Assembly: GCA_034211275.1 (NCBI GenBank)
Contig: JAXHTF010000051.1
Location: 1 to 35,441, forward strand
Length of the DNA stretch: 35,441 nucleotides
Direction: 5' to 3'
Source: Acidobacteriota bacterium
Lineage (GTDB): Bacteria > Acidobacteriota > Thermoanaerobaculia > Multivoradales > JAHZIX01
The notes beneath the pieces were generated by a model. The model was not told where the DNA came from. It did not search any database and was given only the letters and a program-made list of their open reading frames with translations. How positions within the stretch are numbered: position 1 is the first letter of the stretch; each line of letters begins with the position of its first letter. Below, one piece after another: positions 23,748 through 33,700 of this stretch. Made by a program: the position numbers and the translations under genes.

Positions 23748-24371
23748 ATGAGCGCAAAGAACGAACGAGGGAAGACCCCGAAGGGCCCCAGCTCGAATAA
23801 ATCCAGCTCCAAGGGCCATGGCTCCAAAGATCAGAGCTCCCAAACCAAGGCCACCGGCTGGAGAGCCTATCGCTCCGAGCTGGCCTTCCTGGTGATCTTC
23901 GCCATCCTCTTGGGGGGCAGCTTCGCGCTGATCTCCCTCAACAGCATCAACGAGCACGTCATCGAACCCTTCACCGGCATGGTGGCGGTGGTGAGCGGGG
24001 TGGCGCTGGACGTCATCGGCCAGGATGTCACCCGCACCGGGACGCAAATCCGCAGCGACCGCTTCCACGTCAACATCCGCAACGGCTGCAACGGCGTCGA
24101 GACGATGCTCATCTTCTGCTCCGCAGTCCTCGCCTTTCCGGCGCCGTGGCGGGCGCGGGCGCTGGGGCTGGGCTTGGGGCTGATCGCGATTCAGGTGGTC
24201 AATCTCATCCGGGTGGTGGCCCTCTTCCTCACCGGCGTCTACTTCCCCAAGCTCTTCGACACCTCCCACACCGTCATCTGGCAAACCGTGGTCATCCTCT
24301 TCGGCGTGCTGCTGTGGATCTTTTGGGCGGACCGCTTCGCGGCGCCCAAGCCCCAGCCGGCGGAGAGCTGA
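23748..24371 (+). CDS. xrtH: Exosortase H (XrtH)
   Basis: Multi-pass inner-membrane cysteine protease/transpeptidase of the exosortase/archaeosortase family, which handles secreted proteins carrying a C-terminal sorting signal (IPTLxxWG type for XrtH). The 207 residues start with a long Ser/Lys-rich cytoplasmic tail (1-38). About five membrane helices follow. The catalytic residues are present: Cys114 in RNGCNGVETML, Arg155 in VNLIRVVALF and His174 in DTSHTVIWQT. The short size and motif context match exosortase H rather than the larger EpsH-like proteins. The gene diverges from the pyr operon and is followed after 18 bases by its usual membrane partner. I see no IPTLxxWG-type substrate in this window. 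Confidence 0.85.
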   Translation: MSAKNERGKTPKGPSSNKSSSKGHGSKDQSSQTKATGWRAYRSELAFLVIFAILLGGSFALISLNSINEHVIEPFTGMVAVVSGVALDVIGQDVTRTGTQIRSDRFHVNIRNGCNGVETMLIFCSAVLAFPAPWRARALGLGLGLIAIQVVNLIRVVALFLTGVYFPKLFDTSHTVIWQTVVILFGVLLWIFWADRFAAPKPQPAES

Positions 24372-24389
24372 CCAGCGGCGGAGACCCCG

Positions 24390-24950
24390 GTGCAGGTCCC
24401 CAAGCTGATCCGCAACGTCATCCTCTGGCTGCTGCCGGCGGCCATCGTCTGGGTGTTGCTCACCGGGTTCTACAACCGCTTCCTCACCGTCGGCGGCCAG
24501 AATCTGCTCAATCTCAGCGAGAGTCCCAACGTCACCCGGCTGGAGCCCCATCCGTCGGATGAGCATTACGTTGCGGTGATCCGCACCGACCGACCGCCGG
24601 CCAAGAGCCGCGTGTATTCAGTGCGGGTGACCGATATCCACTACCACCTGATCCTGCTCGGAGCCCTCTTCCTGGCAGTGCCGGGGGTGCCCTGGAAGGA
24701 ACGGCTGAGCAACCTCGGCTGGGCGGTGCTGGTGACCGTCTTCTTCGACCTGATCCTGCTCTTCTTCTGGGTCAAATTCGCCTACGCCACCCAGCTCGGC
24801 GAGTGGAGCGCCGAGCACTACGGCTCACTGGCGCAGAATTTCTATGGCCTGGGCAAGCACCTGCTGGACCTACCCTTCAAGCTCGGCCTGCCGCTGGCCC
24901 TGTGGGTCGCCTTCTACTACCCCCGCCTCCGCCGCTCCGAAGCTTCCTGA
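24390..24950 (+). CDS. Exosortase H-associated membrane protein
   Basis: A 186-residue membrane protein starting at a GTG with GGAG upstream, 18 bases after xrtH. Membrane helices are predicted at about 8-27, 84-100, 108-131 and 160-178. Between the first two is an extracytoplasmic loop of about 55 residues containing ESPNVTRLEPHPSDEHYVAVIRT. The last loop has aromatic residues (GEWSAEHYGSLAQNFYGLGKHLL). Proteins of this layout are regularly encoded directly after exosortase H and are annotated as XrtH-associated; the actual role is unknown. The identification rests mainly on position and topology. It ends just before a palindromic repeat region and is convergent with the gene at 25144. Confidence 0.72.
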   Translation: MQVPKLIRNVILWLLPAAIVWVLLTGFYNRFLTVGGQNLLNLSESPNVTRLEPHPSDEHYVAVIRTDRPPAKSRVYSVRVTDIHYHLILLGALFLAVPGVPWKERLSNLGWAVLVTVFFDLILLFFWVKFAYATQLGEWSAEHYGSLAQNFYGLGKHLLDLPFKLGLPLALWVAFYYPRLRRSEAS

Positions 24951-24961
24951 CTCGTCACGTC

Positions 24962-25117
24962 GGTGGGCTGGTCGAAACTCCGAGCCACGGTAGGCGGGCG
25001 CTCTCCGCTTCGTCTCCGCGAGGGTCGGGAAATGGTGGGCTGGCGCCCACCCTACGGCTCGCGGTTCCGTCTCCGCGAGTAGGTAGGGTGGGCGGATTCC
25101 GTCCCGGTGGATCCGCC
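24962..25117. repeat. Compound palindromic repeat region between convergent genes (copy B)
   Basis: GGTGGGCTGG occurs at 24962-24971. The full 19-base arm GGTGGGCTGGCGCCCACCC is at 25034-25052, identical to the arm near aroC at 12428. Its loop (GCTCGCGG, then TCTCCGCGAGTA) resembles the loop of that copy. The right arm is intact only for GGGTGGGC (25086-25093) and then turns into a second dyad, GGCGGAT (25091-25097) with ATCCGCC (25111-25117). CGTCTCCGCGAG is also repeated directly at 25011-25022 and 25068-25079. This looks like two or more elements joined or decayed. Confidence 0.7.
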
Positions 25118-25143
25118 GGCTCGCGGGCGGTGCCGCGACGCGC

Positions 25144-26799
25144 TCAGAACGGCGACCCGGTGCAGATGCCCAGCGGGGGAACGGTGGTGGGGATGGAGAA
25201 CTCCAGCGTCAGGTCGTCGACCTGAATCGTGTGGTCGCCGGCTCCCAGCCCGCTGAGGCGGCAGTCCGCCGTGCCACCGCCACCGCAGTCCGCCGTGCAG
25301 CCGACGGCCCCGGAAGTGTCCTCGGAGAGACAGAAGTGGGTGATCACTTGGCGTTCATTGCCGCTGCCCACCACCGAGCAGCGGGCGTCGAAGATCTGGG
25401 TGCAGCTGCTCGAGTAGCAGCCCGCGGGGACGATCACCAGCACTGCGGAATCGCCCTCTTCGAGCTCGTCCGAGCCGCCGGCCAGGGGTCGCAGACAGAC
25501 CTCCCCCGCCGGTATCGATTCCCCGAGAGCACAGCCTTCGATGGCGCACGGCGAGTCGTGGTGGGTGCCCTGCATGCCGACGCTGAACAAGCCGCTGGCG
25601 TCAAAGGTGGCGCCGAGCCAAGCCTGGGACATGGGGTGGGTGACGCCGAAAGGCTCGCGGCTCCTCAGATCGAAGGACAGCCAGCCGAATTCCCACGGCG
25701 GCGGAAAGAGCCACTCCTCGAATCGCACTTTGTTGGCGTAGAAGGGAAGCGGTTCGACGTCGATGGGCGGCGGCGGCGGATCGATGATGCCGCCGCTGGG
25801 GTAAATCCCCACCACCGACTCCTCCTCGTCGAAGGCGTAGGCCTCCCGGAAGCTGGGGACGGGGTCGAAGCCGCTGAAGTTCGACGGACAGGAGAACGGT
25901 GCCGGCTCGAGGACGGGACCGCGCCAGGCGATGAGGGAGGTACCGCCGGAGAACGCGCCGCCGGAGAGGTAGCGGGTGCTCCAGATGGACGGCAGCGGCT
26001 CGCGGTGGTCGGAGCCGTCGCCGCCCACCAGGAAGCTGTAGAAGGTGCGGTCCCCGGGGCCTAAGTGCTCGGCAGAAGCCTCCAGGCGCACCAACGGCTC
26101 GCCCTGGGCGAAGTTCCCCGCCGGGTCGACGAAGAAAAAGTCCCCCCACAGCACGTTGTCGTCGAGGGCGATACCGTCGGGCCCGAAATAGCCCTCCTGC
26201 CCAGGATGAATCGGCGAGCACTCCCCCACCACGTCGACGGTGACGAAACCCTTGGCCAGACTCTCGTCTCCTCCGCCGAGGCGCGGCGAGCCCGCGCACA
26301 GGCCGCCGTAGAGACCCGAGCCGACCCCCAGATGGGCCTTCTGCATCTCCGCCAGGAAGCCAGCGGGAATCTCCCGGGAATCCGGCGCGCAGCCCGGGAA
26401 AGCCGGGTTCGGGTGGGAGAGGTCACCGGGCTCCGAGAAGACTCCATCGTCCGGCAGCAGGCCGAATTGGAGCACGTCCCGCAGGTTGATGGTGGCGATG
26501 TCGAAGCCGGTGAGATAGAGATCGAAGGAAGCGGTAGGCAGCGCCATATCGGTCCACAGCGTCACCCGGGCGAGCCGCGACCCGGCCGCCGAGCTACCCA
26601 CCGACATCAGGGTGGTGGAGCCGTTGTCCTCGTCCAGATCGACCTCGAAGTACGGCAGCAACAGCGTCGCCGCCGGCACCGTGTCGAGGGCGCAAATCTC
26701 CGCTTCGGCGGCGGGAGCCAGCCCCCAACAGAGGATCCCCAACACCAACAGCCCCCAGCCCATACGGCGTCTCCGGCGGCTCTCCACTGCATGTCTCAT
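25144..26799 (-). CDS. Secreted protein of unknown function with a Cys-rich C-terminus
   Basis: Numbering from the ATG at 26799, which has GGAGG just upstream (551 residues). A basic start and hydrophobic stretch (MGWGLLVLGILCWGLAPAAEA) form a signal peptide. The mature N-terminal part has TLLLPYFEVDLDEDNGSTTL followed by VTLWTDMALPTASFDLYLTG, a beta-rich pattern that I have no name for. A proline run (DPPPPPID) lies about two thirds along. The last 120 residues contain ten or more cysteines (CYSSSCTQ, FDARC, HFC, VGCTADCGGGGTADC) and end in FSIPTTVPPLGICTGSPF. No catalytic motif, membrane anchor or sorting signal is visible. The gene diverges from smc and is convergent with the exosortase pair. 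A surface or extracellular role is the only inference. Confidence 0.75.
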   Translation of the reverse strand: MRHAVESRRRRRMGWGLLVLGILCWGLAPAAEAEICALDTVPAATLLLPYFEVDLDEDNGSTTLMSVGSSAAGSRLARVTLWTDMALPTASFDLYLTGFDIATINLRDVLQFGLLPDDGVFSEPGDLSHPNPAFPGCAPDSREIPAGFLAEMQKAHLGVGSGLYGGLCAGSPRLGGGDESLAKGFVTVDVVGECSPIHPGQEGYFGPDGIALDDNVLWGDFFFVDPAGNFAQGEPLVRLEASAEHLGPGDRTFYSFLVGGDGSDHREPLPSIWSTRYLSGGAFSGGTSLIAWRGPVLEPAPFSCPSNFSGFDPVPSFREAYAFDEEESVVGIYPSGGIIDPPPPPIDVEPLPFYANKVRFEEWLFPPPWEFGWLSFDLRSREPFGVTHPMSQAWLGATFDASGLFSVGMQGTHHDSPCAIEGCALGESIPAGEVCLRPLAGGSDELEEGDSAVLVIVPAGCYSSSCTQIFDARCSVVGSGNERQVITHFCLSEDTSGAVGCTADCGGGGTADCRLSGLGAGDHTIQVDDLTLEFSIPTTVPPLGICTGSPF

Positions 26800-26955
26800 C
26801 TCTTCCTCCAAACTCTAAAGGTCTTCCAACTCAAGTTATGTGAAAACACCATATCATCTTTTTGGGCTCCGGGATCAAGTGCCGGGACCGAATCAGCCAA
26901 CATCTCCAATCGAACGCAACATCTGGTAGCATAAGCGGCTAGGCACTACAACCGC

Positions 26956-26984
26956 TTGTGGGTCTATGACTTCTCTGCTATCTT
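26956..26984 (+). promoter_or_regulatory. Candidate promoter for smc
   Basis: TTGTGG (26956-26961) and TATCTT (26979-26984) are 17 bases apart. The predicted start is near 26991, leaving a short leader with GAGG just before the ATG at 27010. The -35 match is weak. AAGCGG and CCGCTT (26933-26938, 26952-26957) form a small dyad over the -35 box. Confidence 0.4.
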
Positions 26985-27009
26985 CCCCGCCGACCCGAAA
27001 GCGAGGACC

Positions 27010-30000
27010 ATGCTCAAGCTCGATCGACTGGAAGTCTCAGGATTCAAGAGTTTTGCCGACACCGTGACGGTGCAATTCGCCGGTGGCATTACCGCCATCG
27101 TCGGCCCCAACGGCTGTGGCAAGAGCAATATCTCCGACTCCATGTCCTGGGTGCTCGGCGAGCAGAGCGCCAAGAGTCTGCGCGGTGGCCGCATGGAGGA
27201 CGTGATCTTCAACGGCTCCGAGGGCCGGCGTCCTCTGGGGATGGCGGAAGCCACTCTCACCCTGCGCACCGATCCCGACTTCCCACGCTCTGAAGAGGGC
27301 GTCATCACCATCGGCCGGCGGGTGTTGCGCAGCGGTGAGAGCCAATACCGCCTCAACGGCCGCACCGTCCGTCTGAAGGAGATCAAAGACCTCCTGATGG
27401 ACACCGGCCTGGGCATCCGGGCCTACTCGGTCATCGAGCAGGGCAAGATCGGCATGATCCTGTCGAGCAAGCCGGCGGAACGCCGCAAGCTGCTCGAAGA
27501 GGCCGCCGGCATCACCCGCTACAAGGCCCGCAAACGCATCGCCGAGGTCAAGCTGGAAGAGGCCATGGCCAACCTGCTGCGCCTGGACGACGTAATCTCC
27601 GAGGTGGAGCGGGCGCTGCGCTCGCTGAAACGCCAGGCCAACGCCGCCCGGCGCTACAAGGAAAAAGAAGTCGAATACCGGGAGCTCCTGCAGCAGGTGC
27701 TGCTGGGACGCTGGGCCACCCTGCACCAGCGCCTGGAGGTGCTGCGCCAATCCCTCACCGAGCACACCACCGCCGACGCCGAGCTGGCCGCCGCCCTGAG
27801 CCGCGACGAGGCCGCCCTGGCCGCCGGCCGGGAAGCCCTGGAACGCCAGGCGGAAGTGTTGGGGGAATGCCACCAGCGGCGCTCCGAGCTCGCCGCCACC
27901 ATCGAAGGCCGGCAGGAATTCCTCAAATCCTCCCGCCAGACCCTGCAGGAGATCGCTGAGCGCGCCGCCGGCGGCAGCGAGCTGGCCCAACGGCGGCGAC
28001 AGGAATCGGAAGAGCATCGCCAGCGCCTCGCGGAGGTCGAGGAACGGAGCGAGGAGCTACGCCAGGAGCGGGACGCCGCCGCCGCCGCGGTGGAGGAAGA
28101 CCGCAGCCATATCGAAGGGGCAGAAAAAGAGCTGCGCCAGGCCGAGGCGCGGGTGGGGACGGTGCGCTCCGAGCTGCTGCGCGCCGACGGTGAGGTCTCG
28201 GGGCTACGCAGCCGCGTGCACCAAGGCGAGATCGAGCAAGAGCGCACCAACTCCCGCCGCCACCACCTGCAGGAAGAGCTGGACGAAGCTTCTGGCGAGC
28301 TGGCCCAGACCGACGAGACCCTGACCGCCGCCGGTGAGCGGGTGCAGGAGCTGGAAGCCGCCTTGGCCAAGGCCGAGCAGGAGCTGGCAGCGGTGAGCGA
28401 GGCCCTGGAAGCCACCCTGCGGGAAGAGCAGGCCGCCACCACCGAGCTGCGCCGGCTCGAGGACGAGCTGACCCGAGCCGAGCAGCGCCGGGACGTGCTG
28501 GAGCAGCTGGCCCGGGCCCACGCCGAGCGCCGCGCCACCCTCGAGGACGCCCTCGCCGGCTCCGGCTACGACGAGCCCCGCTATCTGGCGGAACGGCTGG
28601 AAGCGGTGAGCGGTTGGGAGAGCAGCCTGGACTTCTTCCTCGGCGAGCTCACCGACGCCGTGCTGCTGGACGCGGAGGAGGCCTCCGCCACCCTCGCCCA
28701 GCATCTCCACGGCCGGGTGCGCTCCGCCGGCGCCACCCTGCTGCGGCCGGTGACGCCCCCGGCAGAGACCGACGACGGCCCCCTCTCCCCCATCCAAGAG
28801 GCCGCGGAGGATCCGGCGGTGGTGCTCTCCCTAGCCCAGGCTCTGGGCCTGCCGCCGGAGCTCGCCCACGCCCTGCCCCCGGGCTTCCTAGTGGAAGGCG
28901 CCGACGACGCCGAGCGGCTGGCCCGCAGCCATCCCGGGGTGGTCTTCATCAGCCGCCAAGGGATCTGGGCCGAGGGTGGTCTGCTGCACCTGGAAGGTGA
29001 TTCGGAGATCCCCGGCGTCCTTGCCCGGGAAGCGGAGCTGGCGGAGCTGGCGGAAACCCTGCCGCAGCTGGAAGACCAGCGCCAGGCGGCCAGCCGCCGC
29101 ATCCAGGAGCTGGTGGAAAAGCGCGCCCGACAGGCGAAGGAGAAGAACCGCCTGGAGGACGCCAGCGGCCAGCTGCGCCAGGATCTGGCGGTGAGCCAGG
29201 CGCGGCAGCAGGACCTGGAAGGCCGCCGCGGACGGCTGGCGGAGCAACACCAGCGCATCCGCCAGGAGCTCGACGAGGTGGACGCCAAGGTCGCCGGATT
29301 GGTGGAGCGGCAGCGGGCTCATCAGGCCTCCTTGGAGCAGGCGACGGCGCGGGAGGCCGCCCTGGCGGAGGATCTGGAGCGCGCCCAGGAGCAGGTGGAA
29401 CAGGCCAAGACGCACCGCGAGAGCCTGCGCACCGAGAGCGCCGGCCGAGCCGGCCGCCTGGAGGTGCTGGAAGAACGGCTGGAGGCCCTGCAGTCGGAAG
29501 CTCGGCGGCTGGATCGGGAGATCACCGAGGGCGAACGTCAGGCAGCGTTGTGGAGCGAGGAGCACCAGCGGCTGGAAAGCCGGCAGCGGGAGCTGGTGGC
29601 CTCCCGGGAGCAGGCCGAGGCGGAGCTCTCCCAAGCCCTCGGCGCCCAGCAGGAGGCGGATGATCAGGTGATCCTGGAGCAGGAGAAGCTGGACGATTTG
29701 CGCGGCGACCTGCGCACCCTGGAGGAGCGGCTGGCCACCTGCCGGGGACGCCGGGACGAGGTGCGCACGGAGATCGAGAACCTGCGGGTCAAGCAGGCTT
29801 CCCTGACCCAGGACGCCGAGCATCTGGCGACCCAATTCCACGAGAGCTTCGGCAGCGAGCTGCCCCCGCCTCCCGACTCCGCCCCCGACGACCTCGCCAG
29901 CCTGGAAGGCGAGCTGGCCACCACCAAGGCCACCCTCGACCGTCTGGGACCGGTGAACGTCCTGGCCATGGAGGAATACGAGGAGCAGCAGGAGCGCCAC

Positions 30001-30564
30001 GAATTCCTGGTCACCCAACGGGCCGACGTCGCCGACTCCGTCACCAGCCTGCGCCAGACCATCCGCGAGATCAACGAGACCTCCAGCGAGCGCTTCCTCT
30101 CCACCTTCGAGGAGGTCAATGTCACCTTCGGCGAGGTCTTCCAGCGGCTGTTCCGCGGCGGCGAGGCGGAGATGCGGTTGATGGACGAGGAAGATCCCCT
30201 GGAGAGCGGCATCGAGATCGTCGCCCGTCCCCCGGGCAAGCGGCTGCAGAATATCCAGCTCATGTCCGGCGGTGAAAAGGCCCTCACCGCGGTGGCGCTG
30301 CTCTTCGCTCTCTTCCGCACCAAGCCCTCGCCGTTCTGCATCCTCGACGAGGTCGACGCCCCCCTCGACGACGCCAACACCCTGCGGTTCGTCGAAATGC
30401 TGCGGGAGATGGCCCAGGAGACCCAATTCCTGGTCATCACCCACAACAAGCTGACCATGGAGGTGGCGACCAATCTCTACGGCGTCACCATGGAAGAGCG
30501 CGGCGTCTCGCGGCTGGTGGCGGTGGAGATGGAAGAGCTCCATCCGGTGGCCGCCACCGCCTGA
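27010..30564 (+). CDS. smc: Chromosome segregation protein SMC
   Basis: Condensin ATPase that, with ScpA and ScpB, organises and segregates the chromosome. The ATG gives MLKLDRLEVSGFKSFAD, the canonical start, and 1184 residues. Walker A is IVGPNGCGKSNISDS (about 30-44), with the nearby GGRMEDVIFNGS. A long Glu/Arg/Ala-rich coiled coil runs to about 520. The hinge region (about 520-660) contains LDFFLGELTDAVLLDAEEAS but departs from the usual hinge in glycine placement. The second coiled coil runs to about 1000. The C-terminal head has the signature LMSGGEKALTAVALLFALF (about 1083) and Walker B FCILDEVDAPLDDAN (about 1108). A frame extension of 18 codons upstream is not family-like. scpA, scpB and parB are not in the window. 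Confidence 0.96.
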   Translation: MLKLDRLEVSGFKSFADTVTVQFAGGITAIVGPNGCGKSNISDSMSWVLGEQSAKSLRGGRMEDVIFNGSEGRRPLGMAEATLTLRTDPDFPRSEEGVITIGRRVLRSGESQYRLNGRTVRLKEIKDLLMDTGLGIRAYSVIEQGKIGMILSSKPAERRKLLEEAAGITRYKARKRIAEVKLEEAMANLLRLDDVISEVERALRSLKRQANAARRYKEKEVEYRELLQQVLLGRWATLHQRLEVLRQSLTEHTTADAELAAALSRDEAALAAGREALERQAEVLGECHQRRSELAATIEGRQEFLKSSRQTLQEIAERAAGGSELAQRRRQESEEHRQRLAEVEERSEELRQERDAAAAAVEEDRSHIEGAEKELRQAEARVGTVRSELLRADGEVSGLRSRVHQGEIEQERTNSRRHHLQEELDEASGELAQTDETLTAAGERVQELEAALAKAEQELAAVSEALEATLREEQAATTELRRLEDELTRAEQRRDVLEQLARAHAERRATLEDALAGSGYDEPRYLAERLEAVSGWESSLDFFLGELTDAVLLDAEEASATLAQHLHGRVRSAGATLLRPVTPPAETDDGPLSPIQEAAEDPAVVLSLAQALGLPPELAHALPPGFLVEGADDAERLARSHPGVVFISRQGIWAEGGLLHLEGDSEIPGVLAREAELAELAETLPQLEDQRQAASRRIQELVEKRARQAKEKNRLEDASGQLRQDLAVSQARQQDLEGRRGRLAEQHQRIRQELDEVDAKVAGLVERQRAHQASLEQATAREAALAEDLERAQEQVEQAKTHRESLRTESAGRAGRLEVLEERLEALQSEARRLDREITEGERQAALWSEEHQRLESRQRELVASREQAEAELSQALGAQQEADDQVILEQEKLDDLRGDLRTLEERLATCRGRRDEVRTEIENLRVKQASLTQDAEHLATQFHESFGSELPPPPDSAPDDLASLEGELATTKATLDRLGPVNVLAMEEYEEQQERHEFLVTQRADVADSVTSLRQTIREINETSSERFLSTFEEVNVTFGEVFQRLFRGGEAEMRLMDEEDPLESGIEIVARPPGKRLQNIQLMSGGEKALTAVALLFALFRTKPSPFCILDEVDAPLDDANTLRFVEMLREMAQETQFLVITHNKLTMEVATNLYGVTMEERGVSRLVAVEMEELHPVAATA

Positions 30565-30781
30565 CCCCATCCTCTCCCCAAGGCTTTCCGGCCCGACTCC
30601 ACCAGTGCCCGAGCACGCGCTGTTCACCCACGCCCGCCCTGTGATAGCGTCGCTGACAAACTTCGGAATGGCCCGTGGACGACGTCTTTTTTGCGGGCTC
30701 TTCAGCTGCAGACTCCATGCTCCGTGCCGGCCCCTTGGGCCGCGACCGTCGCTTGAATGACTTTCTAGAGGGAGCCGATCG
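30565..30781. other. Intergenic region between smc and the metalloprotease
   Basis: About 215 bases with no supported gene. No strong hairpin with a T-tract follows smc, so termination there is unclear. GAGGGAG at 30768-30774 is the ribosome-binding site for the next gene. No confident promoter was found. Confidence 0.5.
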
Positions 30782-33700
30782 ATGCCTCGACTCAGCCGCA
30801 TCCTACTCGTCGCCGCAGGTCTCCTGGCCTGGGCCGCCTTACCCGCCGACGCCTTGGTAGAGCGTGACGGCACCAGCTTGCTGAGTGCCAAGGAGACCCG
30901 CCACCCAGCGCTCTACATCGGCAATGTCTATCGCTCCGCGGATCAGCTCGACGGCACTGCTACGGACCGTAGCGTGGGCCTCTCGGGGCTCGACGTGGCT
31001 GCCTCCAACGCCTACCTCGATCTGCGCAGCGGCCGCTGGGGCACGCTGCTCCTCTCCGAGCCCATGATCCCCGGCACCGGCGTCGGCAACAACCTCAGCT
31101 GGAGCACCCTCCGCCAGCCCGAGCCCGCCGACGACCGAGCCCTCGAGGCCGCGGCCTGGAGCTCCCTGCGCAGCTACCTCGAGATCCATCAGCTGGCTCT
31201 GGCCCTCGACCCCGCCGAGATCGAGCCGCGGGTGGCTGCCGAGGCCGGCGGCAGCCTGGTGCAGATCCACGGCCGCCGGGTGGTCGACGGCATCCCGGTG
31301 CGCGACAGCTTCCTCACCGCGGTGATCAACCACGGCAACCTGATTCTGATGGGCGTGCGCAACTGGGGCGACATCACCACCCCGGCTTCCCCCACCCTCG
31401 ACCGCGAGCAGGCCACGAGCCGCGTCGCCCAGCACATCGCGCCGGTGCGCAGCCAGGGTTTCTGGGATCGCACCGAGCTGCTCTACGTGCCCATGGCCCG
31501 GGGCCTGCGGCCGGACGCCAACCCAGTCGGCGAGGGCCTAGACTATCGCCTGGTGTGGGTGGTGCGCCCGAACTTCACCGGCCACATCGAGCGCTACGAG
31601 GCGCTGGTGGACGCCCACAGCGGTGAGCTCGTCTCCTTCCAGGACACGGCCCACTACGCTTCCCCCCGAGAAGTGGTGGGCGGCGTGCTGCCGGTGAGCA
31701 ACGACGGCGTTGCCCCCGACGGCGTCGAGCAGGCCGAATGGCCCATGCCCTACACCAACGTCATCGTCGGCGGCGAGGTGGTCTACACCGACGCCGGCGG
31801 CAACCTTCCCGCCTGCGTCGATGGCACCATCGAGAGCACCCTCGACGGCCTCTACATGTCGATGAACGACAACTGCGGCGCCATCAGCGAGAGCACCGCC
31901 GGCGACACCCTAGACTTCGGCACCAGCCCCGGCACCGACTGCAACGTCGCCGGGGGAGCCTCCGCCGGCAACACCCGCTCCTCGCGCTCCGGCTTCTACG
32001 AGATGAACCGCATCAAGGAAGCTGCCCGCGGATATCTGCCGGGCAATGTCTGGCTGCAGCAGAAGCTGATCTCCAACATGAACATCAACTCCAACTGCAA
32101 CGCCAGCTGGAATGGTCAGGTCAACTTCTTCACCTCCGGCGGCGGCTGCAACAACACCGGTGAGATCGCCGGCGTCTTCGACCACGAGTGGGGCCACGGG
32201 ATGGACAACAACGACCTCACCGGGTCGGTGTCCAACCCCGGTGAGGGCATCGCCGACATCTTCGCCTCCCTGCGCCTCAACACCTCCTGCATTGGGCGCA
32301 ACTTCCGCGCCACCAACTGCACCGGCTTCGGCGACGCCTGCCTGAGCTGCACCGGAGTCCGGGAGATCGACTGGGCCCAGCGCGCCTCCGGCAACCCCCA
32401 CGGCATCGCCTTCATCGACGGCGCTTGCGGCGCCGGACCGTCGCCCTGCGGCGGCGGCGTGCACTGCGAGGGTCAGGTCTACGCCGAGGCGGTGTGGGAC
32501 CTCTACGCTCGGGACCTGCAGGGGATTCCCTTCAACTACGATCTCAACACCGCGCTGGAGGAGACCACCCGTCTGACCTACTACGGCTCCGCCACGGTGG
32601 GTAGCTGGTACTCCTGCGTCAACGGCACCGCCACCGGCGACGGCTGCAACGCCGACGGCGGCTATCTCAACTATCTGGCGGCGGACGACGACAACGGCAA
32701 CCTGGGCGACGGTACGCCCCACATGAGCGCCATCTTCGCCGCCTTCGACCGCCACGACATCGCCTGCCCGACCCCGGCGGTGACCAACAGCGGCTGCGCT
32801 GGAGCGCCCACCGCGGCGCCGGTGGTCAGCGCCACCGCCTTGGACCGCGGCGCCCACGTCACCTGGGGTGCCGTCGCCGGAGCCGTCAGCTATCAGGTCT
32901 TCCGCACCGACGGCGTCTTCGGCTGCGACTTCGGCAAGATCATGGTCGCCGACACCACGGACCTGGAGTTCTACGACACGGAGCTGCAGAACGGCCGCGA
33001 CTACTACTACTCGGTGATGGCGGTGGGCACCAGCAACGCGTGCCGTAGCCCCATGAGCACCTGCCAGATGATCACCGCCACCCCTGGCGCCAACCTGGGC
33101 ATCAACGCCGCTTCGGTGGCCGTGGCGCCCAGCACCGGCGACGGTGACGCGTATCTCGACAACTGCGAGACCGCCACCATCAGCTTCGACGTGGACAACA
33201 TCGGCACCGGCGCCCTGACCAACGTCCAGCTGCTGGACGTCCAGGTGATCAGCCATCCGGAGGTCTCGGTAATCACGTCCTTGCCGACGGCGGTCACCGC
33301 CTCCCTCGCCGAGTGCGGTCCGGGCACTGCCCAATTCGACATCACCTCCGCCGGTACCTCGTACCAGGAGTCGATGCAGATCATGGTGGAGGTCACCGCC
33401 GACGAGATCTCGCCCCAGACCCGCACCGCGGTGCTCACCCTCGGTGGGCTGAACAGCGACATGGAGACCTTCGCCAGCCACACCTTCAGCTTCGAGACCG
33501 GCCGTCTCGAGGGCTGGCAGGTGAACAGCGGGATCTTCGCTCTGGACGACAGCTTTGCCGGCGGTGACAGCACCACCGACGCCGTCGCTTCCTCCAACGC
33601 CCTGAACGGTGCCTGCGACCGGATCCGCTCGCCGGAGATCCGCCTCACCGCCACCTCGACGCTGTCGCTGTGGAACAACTACGACATCGAACCGCTCTCC

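Noticed and set aside
26682-26799. Arg-rich start of the secreted 551-residue protein as a Tat signal
   Set aside because: The run of arginines has no S/T-RR-x-F-L-K pattern, so an ordinary Sec signal is more likely.
28888-30891. 667-codon open frame opposite smc
   Set aside because: It is antisense to the SMC coiled coil and head; a Leu/Gln/Gly-rich shadow of Glu/Arg-rich coding sequence.
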